Origin: Candidatus Omnitrophota bacterium
GTDB taxonomy: Bacteria > Omnitrophota > Koll11 > VGKN01
Direction: 5' to 3'
Length of the DNA stretch: 9,889 nucleotides
NCBI GenBank assembly: GCA_016867055.1
Contig: VGKN01000034.1
Location: 1-9,889 of the forward strand
Shown here: positions 1 to 6,474 of the stretch, piece by piece
How the letters are laid out: the number at the start of each line of letters is the position of its first letter
How positions within the stretch are numbered: position 1 is the stretch's first letter
Program-made: the position numbers and the translations under genes
Notes under the pieces: generated by a model
Databases searched by the model: none
What the model saw: only the letters and a program-made list of their open reading frames with translations
Told to the model about the DNA's origin: nothing

Positions 1-1477
1 TTAAAAAAACCTCTACAATCTTTGGATCAAATTGTGTTCCACTATTTTTCTTAAGCTCCACAATAGCCTCTTCCATCGTCAATTTTCTCTTCCTGTAAAT
101 CCTCTCGGAACACATTGTATCAAAGGCATCGCTGACAGCAATAATACGAGCACCTATTGTTATATCTTCGCCCTTAAGCCCATCGGGATATCCCTTACCA
201 TCATACCTTTCATGGATTTGCCTTACTATCTTTGCGACCTCTTGAAGAAATTCAAGAGGTTCAATTATCTCGGCTCCTTTTGTAGAGTGGAGCTTCATCT
301 CTTCAAATTCTTCTTTTGTTAAAGGTCCTGGTTTGTTTAAAATTGAATCTCTTATGCCTATTTTTCCTATGTCATGAAGTTGGGCAGCTTGTTCTATAAT
401 TTTAGCTTCATACTCCTCAAGATCTAACCCTTTAGAAATCGCTACAGCATACTTCGCTACTAATTCCGAATGACTATGGGTATAATGGTCACGCATGTCT
501 ATTGCATATACCAAGGATTTTACTGCGGTGATATAAAGCTCTTGTAGACTTTTATATAACTTTGCCTTTTCTATCGCGATAGAAGCTTCCATGGCAATCT
601 CTTGTAACAGTCTAAGGTCCTCAATTGAAAATCTCTCTTTTGAGCGCTTATTATTTATATTTAAAACCCCGATCGGTCCTATTTTTGTATAAAGAGGAAC
701 GCTTATAAAAGATTTTGTATAATACCGCTCATCACTTTTCTTGGCAAAACGATTATCTCGTTCTATATCATCAACAAAAATTGCTTTCTTATGCTCTAAG
801 ACCCAACCAGAGATACCTTCGCCCTTCGCTATTTTAGTTGAGGAAATTATCTCTGGGTCAAGACCAATGGCATATTTTATATAAAGATTCCCTGAGTCAT
901 CCAAAAGGAGAATTGAGCAGATTTCTATCTCAAGGGCTGTGTAGATATTGTCTACTATGGCTTTAACAATGTCATCCAGATCAAAACTTTTTGAAATCTC
1001 TTTACTTATATTGTTGATAATAAATAACACCTTTTCTTTCTCGTGAAGCATAAGCTCCAGTTTAGATATATGCTCTCTCAATTTTCCTATTTGTATTGTA
1101 TAATCCTCATTGAGGCGTTTTGATTCCAAGGCATTATGAATAGAAAAATAAAGCCTACCTTTATCAATAGGCTTTGGTATGTAATCAAATGCACCAAGCC
1201 TTAGCACCTCTTTGATAGCTTCCTCGGAGGAAGACTTGATAATAGGAATTAATATAGGATTGCTTTTTCCTTTTCTAAACTCCTCCATAAAAGCATAGGC
1301 GTTCATATCTTCAAGTTCCATATCTATTAAAATAATATCAAAATCTTCTCGAATAAGTTCTTCTAAGGTCTCCTTACCATAAACAAAGGTCTTTAGTATA
1401 TGTTTATCTTTACTCAACACCTCATTTAATAAATCAGAGATTAATGACTCATTACTTACAAGAAGAACCCTTGCCAT
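1..1477 (-). CDS. Receiver-GAF-HD-GYP response regulator, 3' end cut by window edge
   Basis: The frame is open for 492 codons from an ATG at 1477 to the left edge, with no stop. Domains: receiver (about 1-120), short helical linker, GAF (about 150-305), HD-GYP (about 312-492). The HD-GYP shows H336, the H368-D369 dyad in LHDIGKIGI, H397, D450 and a GYP motif (429-431). Family members hydrolyse c-di-GMP or act as sensors. Two departures are visible. The receiver keeps Asp52 and Lys102 but has Ser8-Asn9 where the Mg-binding acidic pair belongs. The HD-GYP has Ile421-His422 where a His-His pair normally binds metal. Phosphorylation and hydrolysis may therefore be weakened or lost; that is inference. 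The start is 5 bp after the diguanylate cyclase stop with no Shine-Dalgarno, so translation is probably coupled. By comparison with the HD-GYP paralogue further right, only a short C-terminal tail is missing. Confidence 0.93.
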   Translation of the reverse strand, partial: MARVLLVSNESLISDLLNEVLSKDKHILKTFVYGKETLEELIREDFDIILIDMELEDMNAYAFMEEFRKGKSNPILIPIIKSSSEEAIKEVLRLGAFDYIPKPIDKGRLYFSIHNALESKRLNEDYTIQIGKLREHISKLELMLHEKEKVLFIINNISKEISKSFDLDDIVKAIVDNIYTALEIEICSILLLDDSGNLYIKYAIGLDPEIISSTKIAKGEGISGWVLEHKKAIFVDDIERDNRFAKKSDERYYTKSFISVPLYTKIGPIGVLNINNKRSKERFSIEDLRLLQEIAMEASIAIEKAKLYKSLQELYITAVKSLVYAIDMRDHYTHSHSELVAKYAVAISKGLDLEEYEAKIIEQAAQLHDIGKIGIRDSILNKPGPLTKEEFEEMKLHSTKGAEIIEPLEFLQEVAKIVRQIHERYDGKGYPDGLKGEDITIGARIIAVSDAFDTMCSERIYRKRKLTMEEAIVELKKNSGTQFDPKIVEVFL

Positions 1478-1482
1478 ATTTA

Positions 1483-2910
1483 TTATATTATCTGTTCATT
1501 TATAAAAAAGTAAAATCTGTTTCTACCTAAAATCTTTGCTTGATACAATGCCTCATCCGCCTTTTTAATTAACCCCTCTCTCGTCTTTGCATCTTCCGGA
1601 TATGTTGCAATGCCAATACTTATAGTAAGATGCAACTCGGGTAGATTCCCAAATGCGGGAAACTTTTTTTGGTCAATTAACTTAACAAGCCTCTCAGATA
1701 ATCTAATAGCATCCTTCCTTTCTGTTTCAAACAAGATTACACAAAATTCTTCTCCGCCATATCTAGCAACAAAATCAACTGTCCTAACAAATTTTGAAAG
1801 CACATTAGAAAGCTCTTTTAATATATAGTCTCCTGCAGGATGTCCATATGTATCATTAATTTTTTTAAAGTGGTCAAGGTCTATCATTAAAAGCGATATG
1901 GGCCTTGAGTATCTCTTCACCCGTTCAAACTCCTTGTTCAAAACCTCTTCAAAATATCTGCGGTTATATATACCTGTTAATCCATCTATTACGGAGAGTT
2001 TTCTATATAGTTCTTTTGTCCCCTGCAACTCCTTGTTTGTCTCTTCTAATTCCTGAGTCCTTTCATGAACCATATTTTCAAGGTTCTTGCTGTAATTCTC
2101 TATCTCTTCCCTAGATACTTTTAAATCCTCACTCATTTTATTAAAAATTACTGCCAAATCACCCATCTCGTCATCAGAAAAATAACTAACGCGTTGCTCA
2201 AGGTCACCCCGTGCGATAGCGGATGCTACTCTTGATAGTTCCTTCACAGGCCTTACAATTTTATCTGCAAATAATATACTTAGTACTATTCCAACAATTA
2301 TCGTAATCAGAGTAAATGTAATTATATTTCTTTTTATTCTTATAAAGTTCTCTTCTAAATAACTATCAGAAATACCAACACTCACAAAACCAAGAAGCTC
2401 ATCTTTAATCCGTATGCCTCTATCTAATAAATCTTGTATCGTAAATTTACTTATTCCTGAATCACTTTTTAGTTTCCCAACATCTAATTTTATATGCATA
2501 GATATATCATAAATATTTTGGTTTTTAAGCCCGAGGGGCTTTTTTATTTTGACATCTCCGATTTCTCTTTCAAAATTAAATGTTGAACCTATTTTAACTG
2601 GATCGCTATGTGTAAGTATTACCCCATCTTTGTTCGCTATAAAGGCATACACAACGTCCTTCTCAGACATTGCATTAATTATAAAATTGTTTAAAATTTC
2701 ATAATTCTCGGTATAAACACCATATTGGCAATTTGTTGCAATTGATTTAGTTATTGAAACCCCCCTCCTTATTAACTCATCGTTAAGAAGTTTACGCTCA
2801 TTTCTTATAAGATACCAACTAAAAAAAATAACGATAAGAGCAATAACCAATGTAGTAAAACTTACAAACTTAAAAGCCAATGTTCTTACAAATTCTAATC
2901 TAAAACCCAT
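1483..2910 (-). CDS. Transmembrane HAMP-GGDEF diguanylate cyclase
   Basis: A 475-residue membrane enzyme predicted to make c-di-GMP from two GTP. Order: TM1 (about 12-35), periplasmic sensor region (36-195), TM2 (about 196-215), HAMP (216-268), coiled coil (about 268-303), GGDEF (304-470). The active site is GGEEF at 385-389. Five residues before it lies RTVD (376-379), the RxxD inhibitory I-site, so product feedback is expected. DxLTGIYNRRYF and DLDHFKKINDTYGH motifs are intact. The sensor region matches no ligand-binding family I can name; its one Cys is at 61. The frame stays open to a TTG at 3039, but that 43-residue extension reads through a GC-rich repeat, so I chose the ATG at 2910, which puts TM1 near the N-terminus. 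Its ribosome site is weak (GGAT). The next gene starts 5 bp downstream, suggesting a sensor/effector pair. Confidence 0.93.
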   Translation of the reverse strand: MGFRLEFVRTLAFKFVSFTTLVIALIVIFFSWYLIRNERKLLNDELIRRGVSITKSIATNCQYGVYTENYEILNNFIINAMSEKDVVYAFIANKDGVILTHSDPVKIGSTFNFEREIGDVKIKKPLGLKNQNIYDISMHIKLDVGKLKSDSGISKFTIQDLLDRGIRIKDELLGFVSVGISDSYLEENFIRIKRNIITFTLITIIVGIVLSILFADKIVRPVKELSRVASAIARGDLEQRVSYFSDDEMGDLAVIFNKMSEDLKVSREEIENYSKNLENMVHERTQELEETNKELQGTKELYRKLSVIDGLTGIYNRRYFEEVLNKEFERVKRYSRPISLLMIDLDHFKKINDTYGHPAGDYILKELSNVLSKFVRTVDFVARYGGEEFCVILFETERKDAIRLSERLVKLIDQKKFPAFGNLPELHLTISIGIATYPEDAKTREGLIKKADEALYQAKILGRNRFYFFINEQII

Positions 2911-2940
2911 ATCTAATCCACAGTTTGTTTGACATTTACC

Positions 2941-3062
2941 ACGCACCTTGTAAGGTCCCCTTCTTGCTTTCGTCCCCTTCTGGAGACTTTCGCAAGAAAG
3001 CAGGGGGGCGAATGGTATAATTGATAAATTTTTCCCCAAAGTCTCCTCTTTTAGGAGGAGGT
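2941..3062. repeat. GC-rich inverted-repeat element between nitroreductase and cyclase genes
   Basis: This 120-bp stretch differs from its AT-rich surroundings: 40 of the 70 bases at 2941-3010 are G or C. It contains GGAGACTTT (2982-2990) and its exact reverse complement AAAGTCTCC (3038-3046), a near-palindromic CTTGCTTT/AAAGCAGG pair (2963-2970 and 2997-3004), and a compact hairpin CTCCTC/GAGGAG (3043-3048 and 3055-3060, loop TTTTAG). It begins just after the nitroreductase stop. The structure resembles the short non-coding repeat families scattered between genes in many environmental genomes. Family membership is inference, because no second copy lies in this window. The rightmost hairpin could also attenuate transcription leaving the nitroreductase gene, but no clean U-tract follows. 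Confidence 0.5.
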
Positions 3063-3069
3063 GTGGGAT

Positions 3070-3732
3070 TTAACTCTCTGGATAGCCCACCGGGATTATA
3101 TATAAAACCTCAAATTTTTGTAACCCCAGTATTTCTTTTACTCTATCATCCTGAAATGCTCCTATAGGAACAGAACCAAGCCCTAAAGATACTGCTTCAA
3201 GATGAATATTCTGTGCAACGTGGCCTGCCTCAATATGCACATACTGGATTCCCCTGTTACCATATCTTATTGTTGTTCTCTTATAGTCACATAGTATAAT
3301 TATTGAAAGTGGTGCTTTCTCAATGGAAGTCTGATTCAAAGCTGATTCACAAAGTTTGCGTCTTAAATCGCCTTCCCTTATAAGCCTAAGGCTGTGAATA
3401 TAAGGCTCGTAATGAAAAAGCCCATCCTTTTTAACTATATATATCTCCAATGGATAAAGAGCGCCCGCCGAGGGAGCACTCCTCAGCTTTAAACTATTGT
3501 CGGTTATCCCTGAAGCAGCCCAGAGCAATTTTCCTATTTGCTCTAAACTGAGTTCCCTTTCCTCAAAGTTCCTTATAGACCTCCTTGACCTAATAGCTTC
3601 TTCTAAAGAAATTTTACTATCAAATTTAACATCGGGTAACTTTATGATCTCTTTCTCCTCCGCGTATAAAACATCTGACAAAATAATTATAACAGTAATA
3701 TAAACAAATATCAAGGGTGCTTTTAAAATCAT
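3070..3732 (-). CDS. Exported SagB-type nitroreductase family protein
   Basis: A 220-residue flavin-dependent nitroreductase-fold protein of the SagB-type dehydrogenase branch. The N-terminus (about 1-24) is hydrophobic and ends LYA-EE, like a Sec signal peptide with cleavage after Ala24; retention as a membrane anchor is the alternative. Family marks are RRSIRNF (50-56, FMN phosphate-binding Arg cluster), PSAGALYPLE (87-96), HIEAGHVAQN (166-175) and LGLGSVPIGAF (183-193). SagB relatives oxidise azolines in peptide maturation, but many of this type are free-standing oxidoreductases of unknown substrate. No YcaO partner or precursor peptide is visible here. The ATG overlaps the stop of the upstream radical SAM gene (ATGA), with a GGGGAT ribosome site, so the two are co-translated. 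The family call is firm; substrate and true location are unknown. Confidence 0.88.
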   Translation of the reverse strand: MILKAPLIFVYITVIIILSDVLYAEEKEIIKLPDVKFDSKISLEEAIRSRRSIRNFEERELSLEQIGKLLWAASGITDNSLKLRSAPSAGALYPLEIYIVKKDGLFHYEPYIHSLRLIREGDLRRKLCESALNQTSIEKAPLSIIILCDYKRTTIRYGNRGIQYVHIEAGHVAQNIHLEAVSLGLGSVPIGAFQDDRVKEILGLQKFEVLYIIPVGYPES

Positions 3733-4634
3733 AAAAATCCCCTTTTTAAACCATATGAGTGCGCAAGCTCAATAACTCTTTTATATTCCTCGATTGTTAT
3801 AGACCGTGAGAGCTGGGGATACTTAAAAGCCTCAAAACAAGGTCTATATTGATCCATTATGTTTATGAATGAATATTTAGATATGTGGGTAGAAATAAAT
3901 TCTAAAATTTCTTTTGAACCTGCTAAGTTATTTGGTAGTACAAGATGTCTTATCAAAAGCCCTTTATAAGCTACCCCCTCCTTGTCTATAAGCAAATCTC
4001 CTACTTGATTATACATTTCTTTTACTGCTGTCTTTGCTATCAACGGATAATCTTTAGCGTTTGAAAATTGTTCTGATGCTGAACTCTCCCAATATTTTAT
4101 ATCTGGCATATAAATGTCTATAATACCCTTGAGCATTTGTATAATAGACAATGATTCATAGCCACCGCAATTAAAAACAAGTGGGACAGTAAGTCCTTCT
4201 TTTATGGCATAATATAACGCCCTCATTATCTGCGGGACAAGATGAGTAGGGGTGACTAAATTTATATTGTGGCACCCTTTCTGCTGAAGAGAAAGCATAA
4301 TATCAGCAAGTTCTCTCTCGCTGATTCTATAACCCTCATATAACTGACTTATTGTATAATTCTGGCAGTACACACAACCTAAATTGCAACCAGTAAAGAA
4401 AATTGTTCCAGAGCCAAATCTTCCGACAAGAACTTTTTCCTCACCAAAGTGTGGACCAAAACTTGAGATATAAATCTCCTTTGCTGATTTACAAAATCCC
4501 TTTTCACCGTTTAAACGATTTACCCCACATTTCCTTGGGCAAAGCCAACATCTCTCAAGTATCCTATTGAATGTATCTAAGGCCCTCTCAAGGATTTTTA
4601 ATTTATCTTCCCTATTAGTATCATTATTGCTCAT
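3729..4634 (-). CDS. PflX-like radical SAM protein
   Basis: A 301-residue radical SAM protein of the PflX group (homologues of pyruvate formate-lyase activating enzyme). The cluster motif CNLGCVYC (Cys83, Cys87, Cys90) would bind a [4Fe-4S] cluster and SAM. An additional N-terminal set, Cys29, Cys32, Cys36 and Cys48, resembles the extra Cys region of this group and may hold a second metal site. GGYESL (157-162) and MPDIKYW (175-181) also fit. The group probably makes a glycyl or other protein radical, but its target is not established, and no glycyl-radical enzyme gene is present here. The ATG at 4634 lacks a clear Shine-Dalgarno, and a short open frame stops one base upstream, hinting at translational coupling. 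The gene overlaps the nitroreductase downstream by four bases. Confidence 0.88.
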   Translation of the reverse strand: MSNNDTNREDKLKILERALDTFNRILERCWLCPRKCGVNRLNGEKGFCKSAKEIYISSFGPHFGEEKVLVGRFGSGTIFFTGCNLGCVYCQNYTISQLYEGYRISERELADIMLSLQQKGCHNINLVTPTHLVPQIMRALYYAIKEGLTVPLVFNCGGYESLSIIQMLKGIIDIYMPDIKYWESSASEQFSNAKDYPLIAKTAVKEMYNQVGDLLIDKEGVAYKGLLIRHLVLPNNLAGSKEILEFISTHISKYSFINIMDQYRPCFEAFKYPQLSRSITIEEYKRVIELAHSYGLKRGFL

Positions 4635-4635
4635 T

Positions 4636-4740
4636 TTAACATTTCGGATTTCTGGTGAGTATCGATAAATCCAATTCTATGCAGTACCTTATAGCCTGAC
4701 TTCTCTTAGATAATCTTTCTCTTAATCTTTCTCTTAACAA
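4636..4740 (-). other. Possible 34-codon leader ORF before the radical SAM gene
   Basis: A frame free of stops runs from a TTG at 4740 to TAA at 4636-4638, one base before the ATG of the radical SAM gene; without requiring a start it is open back to 4788. It would encode a basic peptide with two LRER-like repeats followed by KRSQAIRYCIELDLSI. The repeats come from a 12-bp tandem duplication (4711-4734). No good ribosome site precedes the TTG. I do not recognise the peptide. It could be a coupled leader peptide, a remnant of a decayed gene, or chance. Its stop position and the missing ribosome site of the next gene are the only support. Confidence 0.25.
4711..4734. repeat. 12-bp tandem duplication
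   Basis: TAATCTTTCTCT occurs twice in perfect tandem (4711-4722 and 4723-4734) and is followed by TAAC. On the minus strand it gives repeated AGAGAAAGATTA, purine-rich, in the leader of the radical SAM gene. Such repeats can vary in copy number by slippage. Confidence 0.85.
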
Positions 4741-4785
4741 GAAATTGGCTTCTTTTGAGTACTTATAAAAGAAATCGCCTGTGCT

Positions 4786-4813
4786 ATATTAGGGGGTACA
4801 TAAAATTCTGCAA
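4786..4813 (-). promoter_or_regulatory. Putative sigma70-type promoter for radical SAM/nitroreductase pair
   Basis: On the minus strand, TTGCAG (4808-4813) and TAATAT (4786-4791) are separated by 16 bp and sit about 150 bp upstream of the radical SAM start. The match to -35/-10 consensus is good, but the region is AT-rich, so chance matches are expected. A start near 4779 would give a leader of about 145 nt. Confidence 0.35.
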
Positions 4814-4877
4814 TTCGTTATAAATATATCTTTTAAATTCATAGCTCTCATCACTTTCTTATTTAGTGAAGTAATAT

Positions 4878-4909
4878 AAAATTTTGAAGAGGAACCTCTA
4901 AAAATTTTT
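4878..4909 (-). terminator. Possible hairpin terminator after cutA
   Basis: AGAGG (4888-4892) and CCTCT (4895-4899) form a short GC stem extended by AT-rich arms on both sides (4878-4885 and 4902-4909) with mismatches. It lies 8 bp past the cutA stop. The AT-rich arms supply U-rich tracts either way, so it could act in both directions. The GC core is short, so this is tentative. Confidence 0.35.
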
Positions 4910-4916
4910 ATTAATA

Positions 4917-5237
4917 TTATAAGGTTTTAACCGATTTTTCAATCCAATTTAAAAAATCTCTATTTCCACCTACCGCCTGAATAGCTATGATTTCAGGAAC
5001 CTCATAACTATGAAGATTCTTAACAATCTTTATTAACTCCTTGAGCAAATTTTTCTTAGACTTTACAATCAAAAGATATTCCCTTGCTCTCTCTACCTTC
5101 CCCTTCCATCTGAAGACCGATTGGATATTTGAAATTATATTTGTGCATGCTGCTATTTTTTCATTAACTAAATGTGATGCAATTAGGTCTGCTTCTTCAA
5201 ACGTAGATGTTGTTATAAAAACTATTATATAACCCAT
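4917..5237 (-). CDS. cutA: CutA1 divalent-ion tolerance protein
   Basis: A 106-residue protein of full CutA1 length. CutA1 proteins are very stable cytoplasmic trimers with a ferredoxin-like fold related to PII signalling proteins; they are linked to divalent-metal (copper) tolerance, but their exact role is unsettled. Visible family marks: FITTSTFEEADLIASHLV near the N-terminus, KIAACTNII (27-35) with the conserved ACTN, VFRWKGKVE (41-49) with the conserved W-x-G-K, the KS segment after YLLIVK, and YEVPEIIAI (78-86). An excellent ribosome site, AGGAGG, lies 6 bp before the ATG. It stands alone between two spacers, with its own putative promoter upstream, so it is probably monocistronic. Confidence 0.96.
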   Translation of the reverse strand: MGYIIVFITTSTFEEADLIASHLVNEKIAACTNIISNIQSVFRWKGKVERAREYLLIVKSKKNLLKELIKIVKNLHSYEVPEIIAIQAVGGNRDFLNWIEKSVKTL

Positions 5238-5290
5238 AAGAGTCCTCCTTTAATTTAAAAGTCTTTTGATGTTTATAAAAAGCAAACCTA

Positions 5291-5318
5291 ATAATATGTG
5301 AGACAATCTGGTTCGCAA
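5291..5318 (-). promoter_or_regulatory. Putative sigma70-type promoter for cutA
   Basis: On the minus strand TTGCGA (5313-5318) and TATTAT (5291-5296) are spaced 16 bp apart and lie about 54 bp upstream of the cutA ATG. A start near 5284 would give a short leader carrying the AGGAGG ribosome site. Supported by consensus match and position only. Confidence 0.4.
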
Positions 5319-5380
5319 TTCATCATTTGAAGTAAGAAAAGAATTTGTTTTTGAGAAATAAACTTTGAAATAAATTGATA

Positions 5381-5424
5381 AAATCCTAGGGGGTCAGAGG
5401 TTAAATCCTGGAGAGTCAAATCTT
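5381..5424. repeat. Short degenerate direct repeats, AAATCCT...GTC type
   Basis: AAATCCTAGGGGGTC (5381-5395) recurs 22 bp later as AAATCCTGGAGAGTC (5403-5417; 12 of 15 identical), followed at once by AAATCTT (5418-5424). The core TAGGGGGTCAGAGG resembles the GGGGTCAG-type repeats that often accompany REP-associated tyrosine (Y1) transposases in environmental Gram-negative genomes, though no transposase is visible. I read it as a small decayed repeat in the 270-bp spacer upstream of cutA; the link to Y1 elements is recollection-based inference. Confidence 0.4.
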
Positions 5425-5507
5425 AAAATTTTTAAAATTGGTAAATTAATTAACCCTTGTTTATGTAGTCTAAGAAGTGATGATATACAATAGCATTATG
5501 CTCAATT

Positions 5508-5720
5508 TTATGGCGTTGCTGTTCTTCTAAGGGCTATCCTATAGTCTAAACCTTCCTGTTTTAGCAAAACATGTCCTTCTCTTCCAAGCCAACCGAGACT
5601 CATCAATGTTATATCTCTTTCTCTTTCTATGCCCTTGAGCATAACAGATAACATGCTCTCGCCATGCTCATCTAAATAATGCCATATCTCACCTGCTACA
5701 ATTCCAATCTCAGTAATCAT
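5508..5720 (-). CDS. DUF2582-type winged-helix protein
   Basis: A complete 70-residue protein resembling the small stand-alone winged-helix family DUF2582. It opens MITEIGIVAGEIWHYLDEHG (helix 1), continues with MLSVMLKGIE (helix 2 region), DITLMSLGWLGREGHVLL (recognition helix and wing) and ends shortly after a second strand. The family is widespread in anaerobes and environmental bacteria; a role in DNA or protein binding is assumed from the fold, not demonstrated. A strong ribosome site (AAGGAGGA) lies before the ATG. It follows the SPOR gene by 30 bp and is probably the last gene of that unit. No terminator with a proper U-tract is seen after it. Confidence 0.85.
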   Translation of the reverse strand: MITEIGIVAGEIWHYLDEHGESMLSVMLKGIERERDITLMSLGWLGREGHVLLKQEGLDYRIALRRTATP

Positions 5721-5750
5721 AAATGTCCTCCTTTTTGTTAGGGTTTTTAA

Positions 5751-6374
5751 TTAAGTAGAGGATTGTCTACGAATATAACAGTCTCTGTAAAACCTTTTTA
5801 AGCGCTTTTGTAAATTTAAGGCATCCTCCTTATTATTAAATGGGCCTGCCTTTACCTGATAGAACTTACCAGAGACAACCACAAAACTATTCACGCCAAT
5901 TTTTAATAAATTCTCCTTTTCTTTCTCGGCAAGTTTTTTATTGGTATAAGTTGCTACTTGTATAAGGTAAGTACCAAATGGTATGGCCCTTTCTGACGTT
6001 GATTTTTTCAATGTTGTAATAGTGCCTTGGATATTAACCACATCAGATGTCTTTTTAACCTCCATCTGTTTTGTATAAGTCTTTTGCTCAAGAAGGGGCT
6101 GTGTGATATTTTTCTGGATAGGTGAAGCACTTGGTCTATTAAAGCTCTGTATAGACATTTGTAATTTCTTCCCACGTTCTATTCCAATAGAAAATGTAAC
6201 TATCAAAATTAGAATAAATGCTATAGCAAACAATATAAGATTTTCATAATATACTAAAAGGGTTATAGCGTGTCTTTGAAAACCCAATTTCTTTTTAAAA
6301 AATAAGTTCCTCTTTTGAGGACGTCTTATATCCTTAAAAAATTCTAGCTGTGATTGTTCAGACTCTTTAAACAT
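5751..6374 (-). CDS. Membrane-anchored SPOR-domain protein
   Basis: A 207-residue bitopic inner-membrane protein: basic cytoplasmic N-terminus (1-44), one transmembrane helix (about 45-65), a low-complexity periplasmic linker (66-130) rich in Gln, Lys, Ser and Thr, and a C-terminal SPOR domain (about 133-205) with YLIQVATYTNKKLAEKEKE and YQVKAGPFNNKEDA. SPOR domains bind glycan strands stripped of stem peptides, typically at division sites, so it probably acts in peptidoglycan remodelling during septation. The frame could begin at a GTG at 6407, but the ATG at 6374 has a strong GGGAGG ribosome site (6380-6385) five bases upstream, so I chose that. Its position between signalling and lipoprotein genes suggests an envelope-linked operon. 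Confidence 0.92.
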   Translation of the reverse strand: MFKESEQSQLEFFKDIRRPQKRNLFFKKKLGFQRHAITLLVYYENLILFAIAFILILIVTFSIGIERGKKLQMSIQSFNRPSASPIQKNITQPLLEQKTYTKQMEVKKTSDVVNIQGTITTLKKSTSERAIPFGTYLIQVATYTNKKLAEKEKENLLKIGVNSFVVVSGKFYQVKAGPFNNKEDALNLQKRLKRFYRDCYIRRQSST

Positions 6375-6392
6375 TTTAACCTCCCATAAATA

Positions 6393-6407
6393 GTGCTCCT
6401 TGAGCAC
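6393..6407 (-). promoter_or_regulatory. Hairpin just upstream of the SPOR gene ribosome site
   Basis: GTGCTC (6393-6398) and GAGCAC (6402-6407) are perfect 6-bp arms around a 3-base loop, seven bases from the GGGAGG ribosome site of the SPOR gene. In RNA it would form a stable stem in the leader; in DNA it could be an operator half-site pair. A weaker AT-rich inverted repeat, ACAATT/AATTGT (6406-6423), adjoins it. Function is not known. Confidence 0.4.
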
Positions 6408-6474
6408 AATTGGTTAAAATTGTTTTGTATAAAAGCAATTGTAAAATAATTGGGATTAGCTATGTTTCTCTTTA

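Noticed and set aside
32..322. Plus-strand open frame of 96 codons
   Set aside because: It lies opposite the HD-GYP coding region, has no ribosome site, and its protein resembles nothing; the minus-strand frame encodes clear motifs.
1610..2114. Two plus-strand open frames (1610-1828, 1905-2114)
   Set aside because: Both lie opposite the GGDEF domain and are antisense shadows with low-complexity translations.
2911..3039. N-terminal extension of the diguanylate cyclase from a TTG at 3039
   Set aside because: The extension reads through a GC-rich repeat and gives a low-complexity, unlike-family N-terminus. The ATG at 2910 places TM1 where such proteins normally have it.
3497..3703. Plus-strand open frame of 68 codons
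   Set aside because: Antisense to the nitroreductase gene; no ribosome site or recognisable domain.
5425..5507. AT-rich inverted repeats (for example GGTAAATTAATTAACC) as a terminator for the DUF2582-type gene
   Set aside because: Stems are short and mismatched and lack a proper GC core with U-tract; too common in AT-rich DNA.
6375..6407. GTG start at 6407 for the SPOR protein
   Set aside because: It would place the strong GGGAGG ribosome site and the hairpin inside the coding region; the ATG at 6374 follows that ribosome site at the ideal distance.
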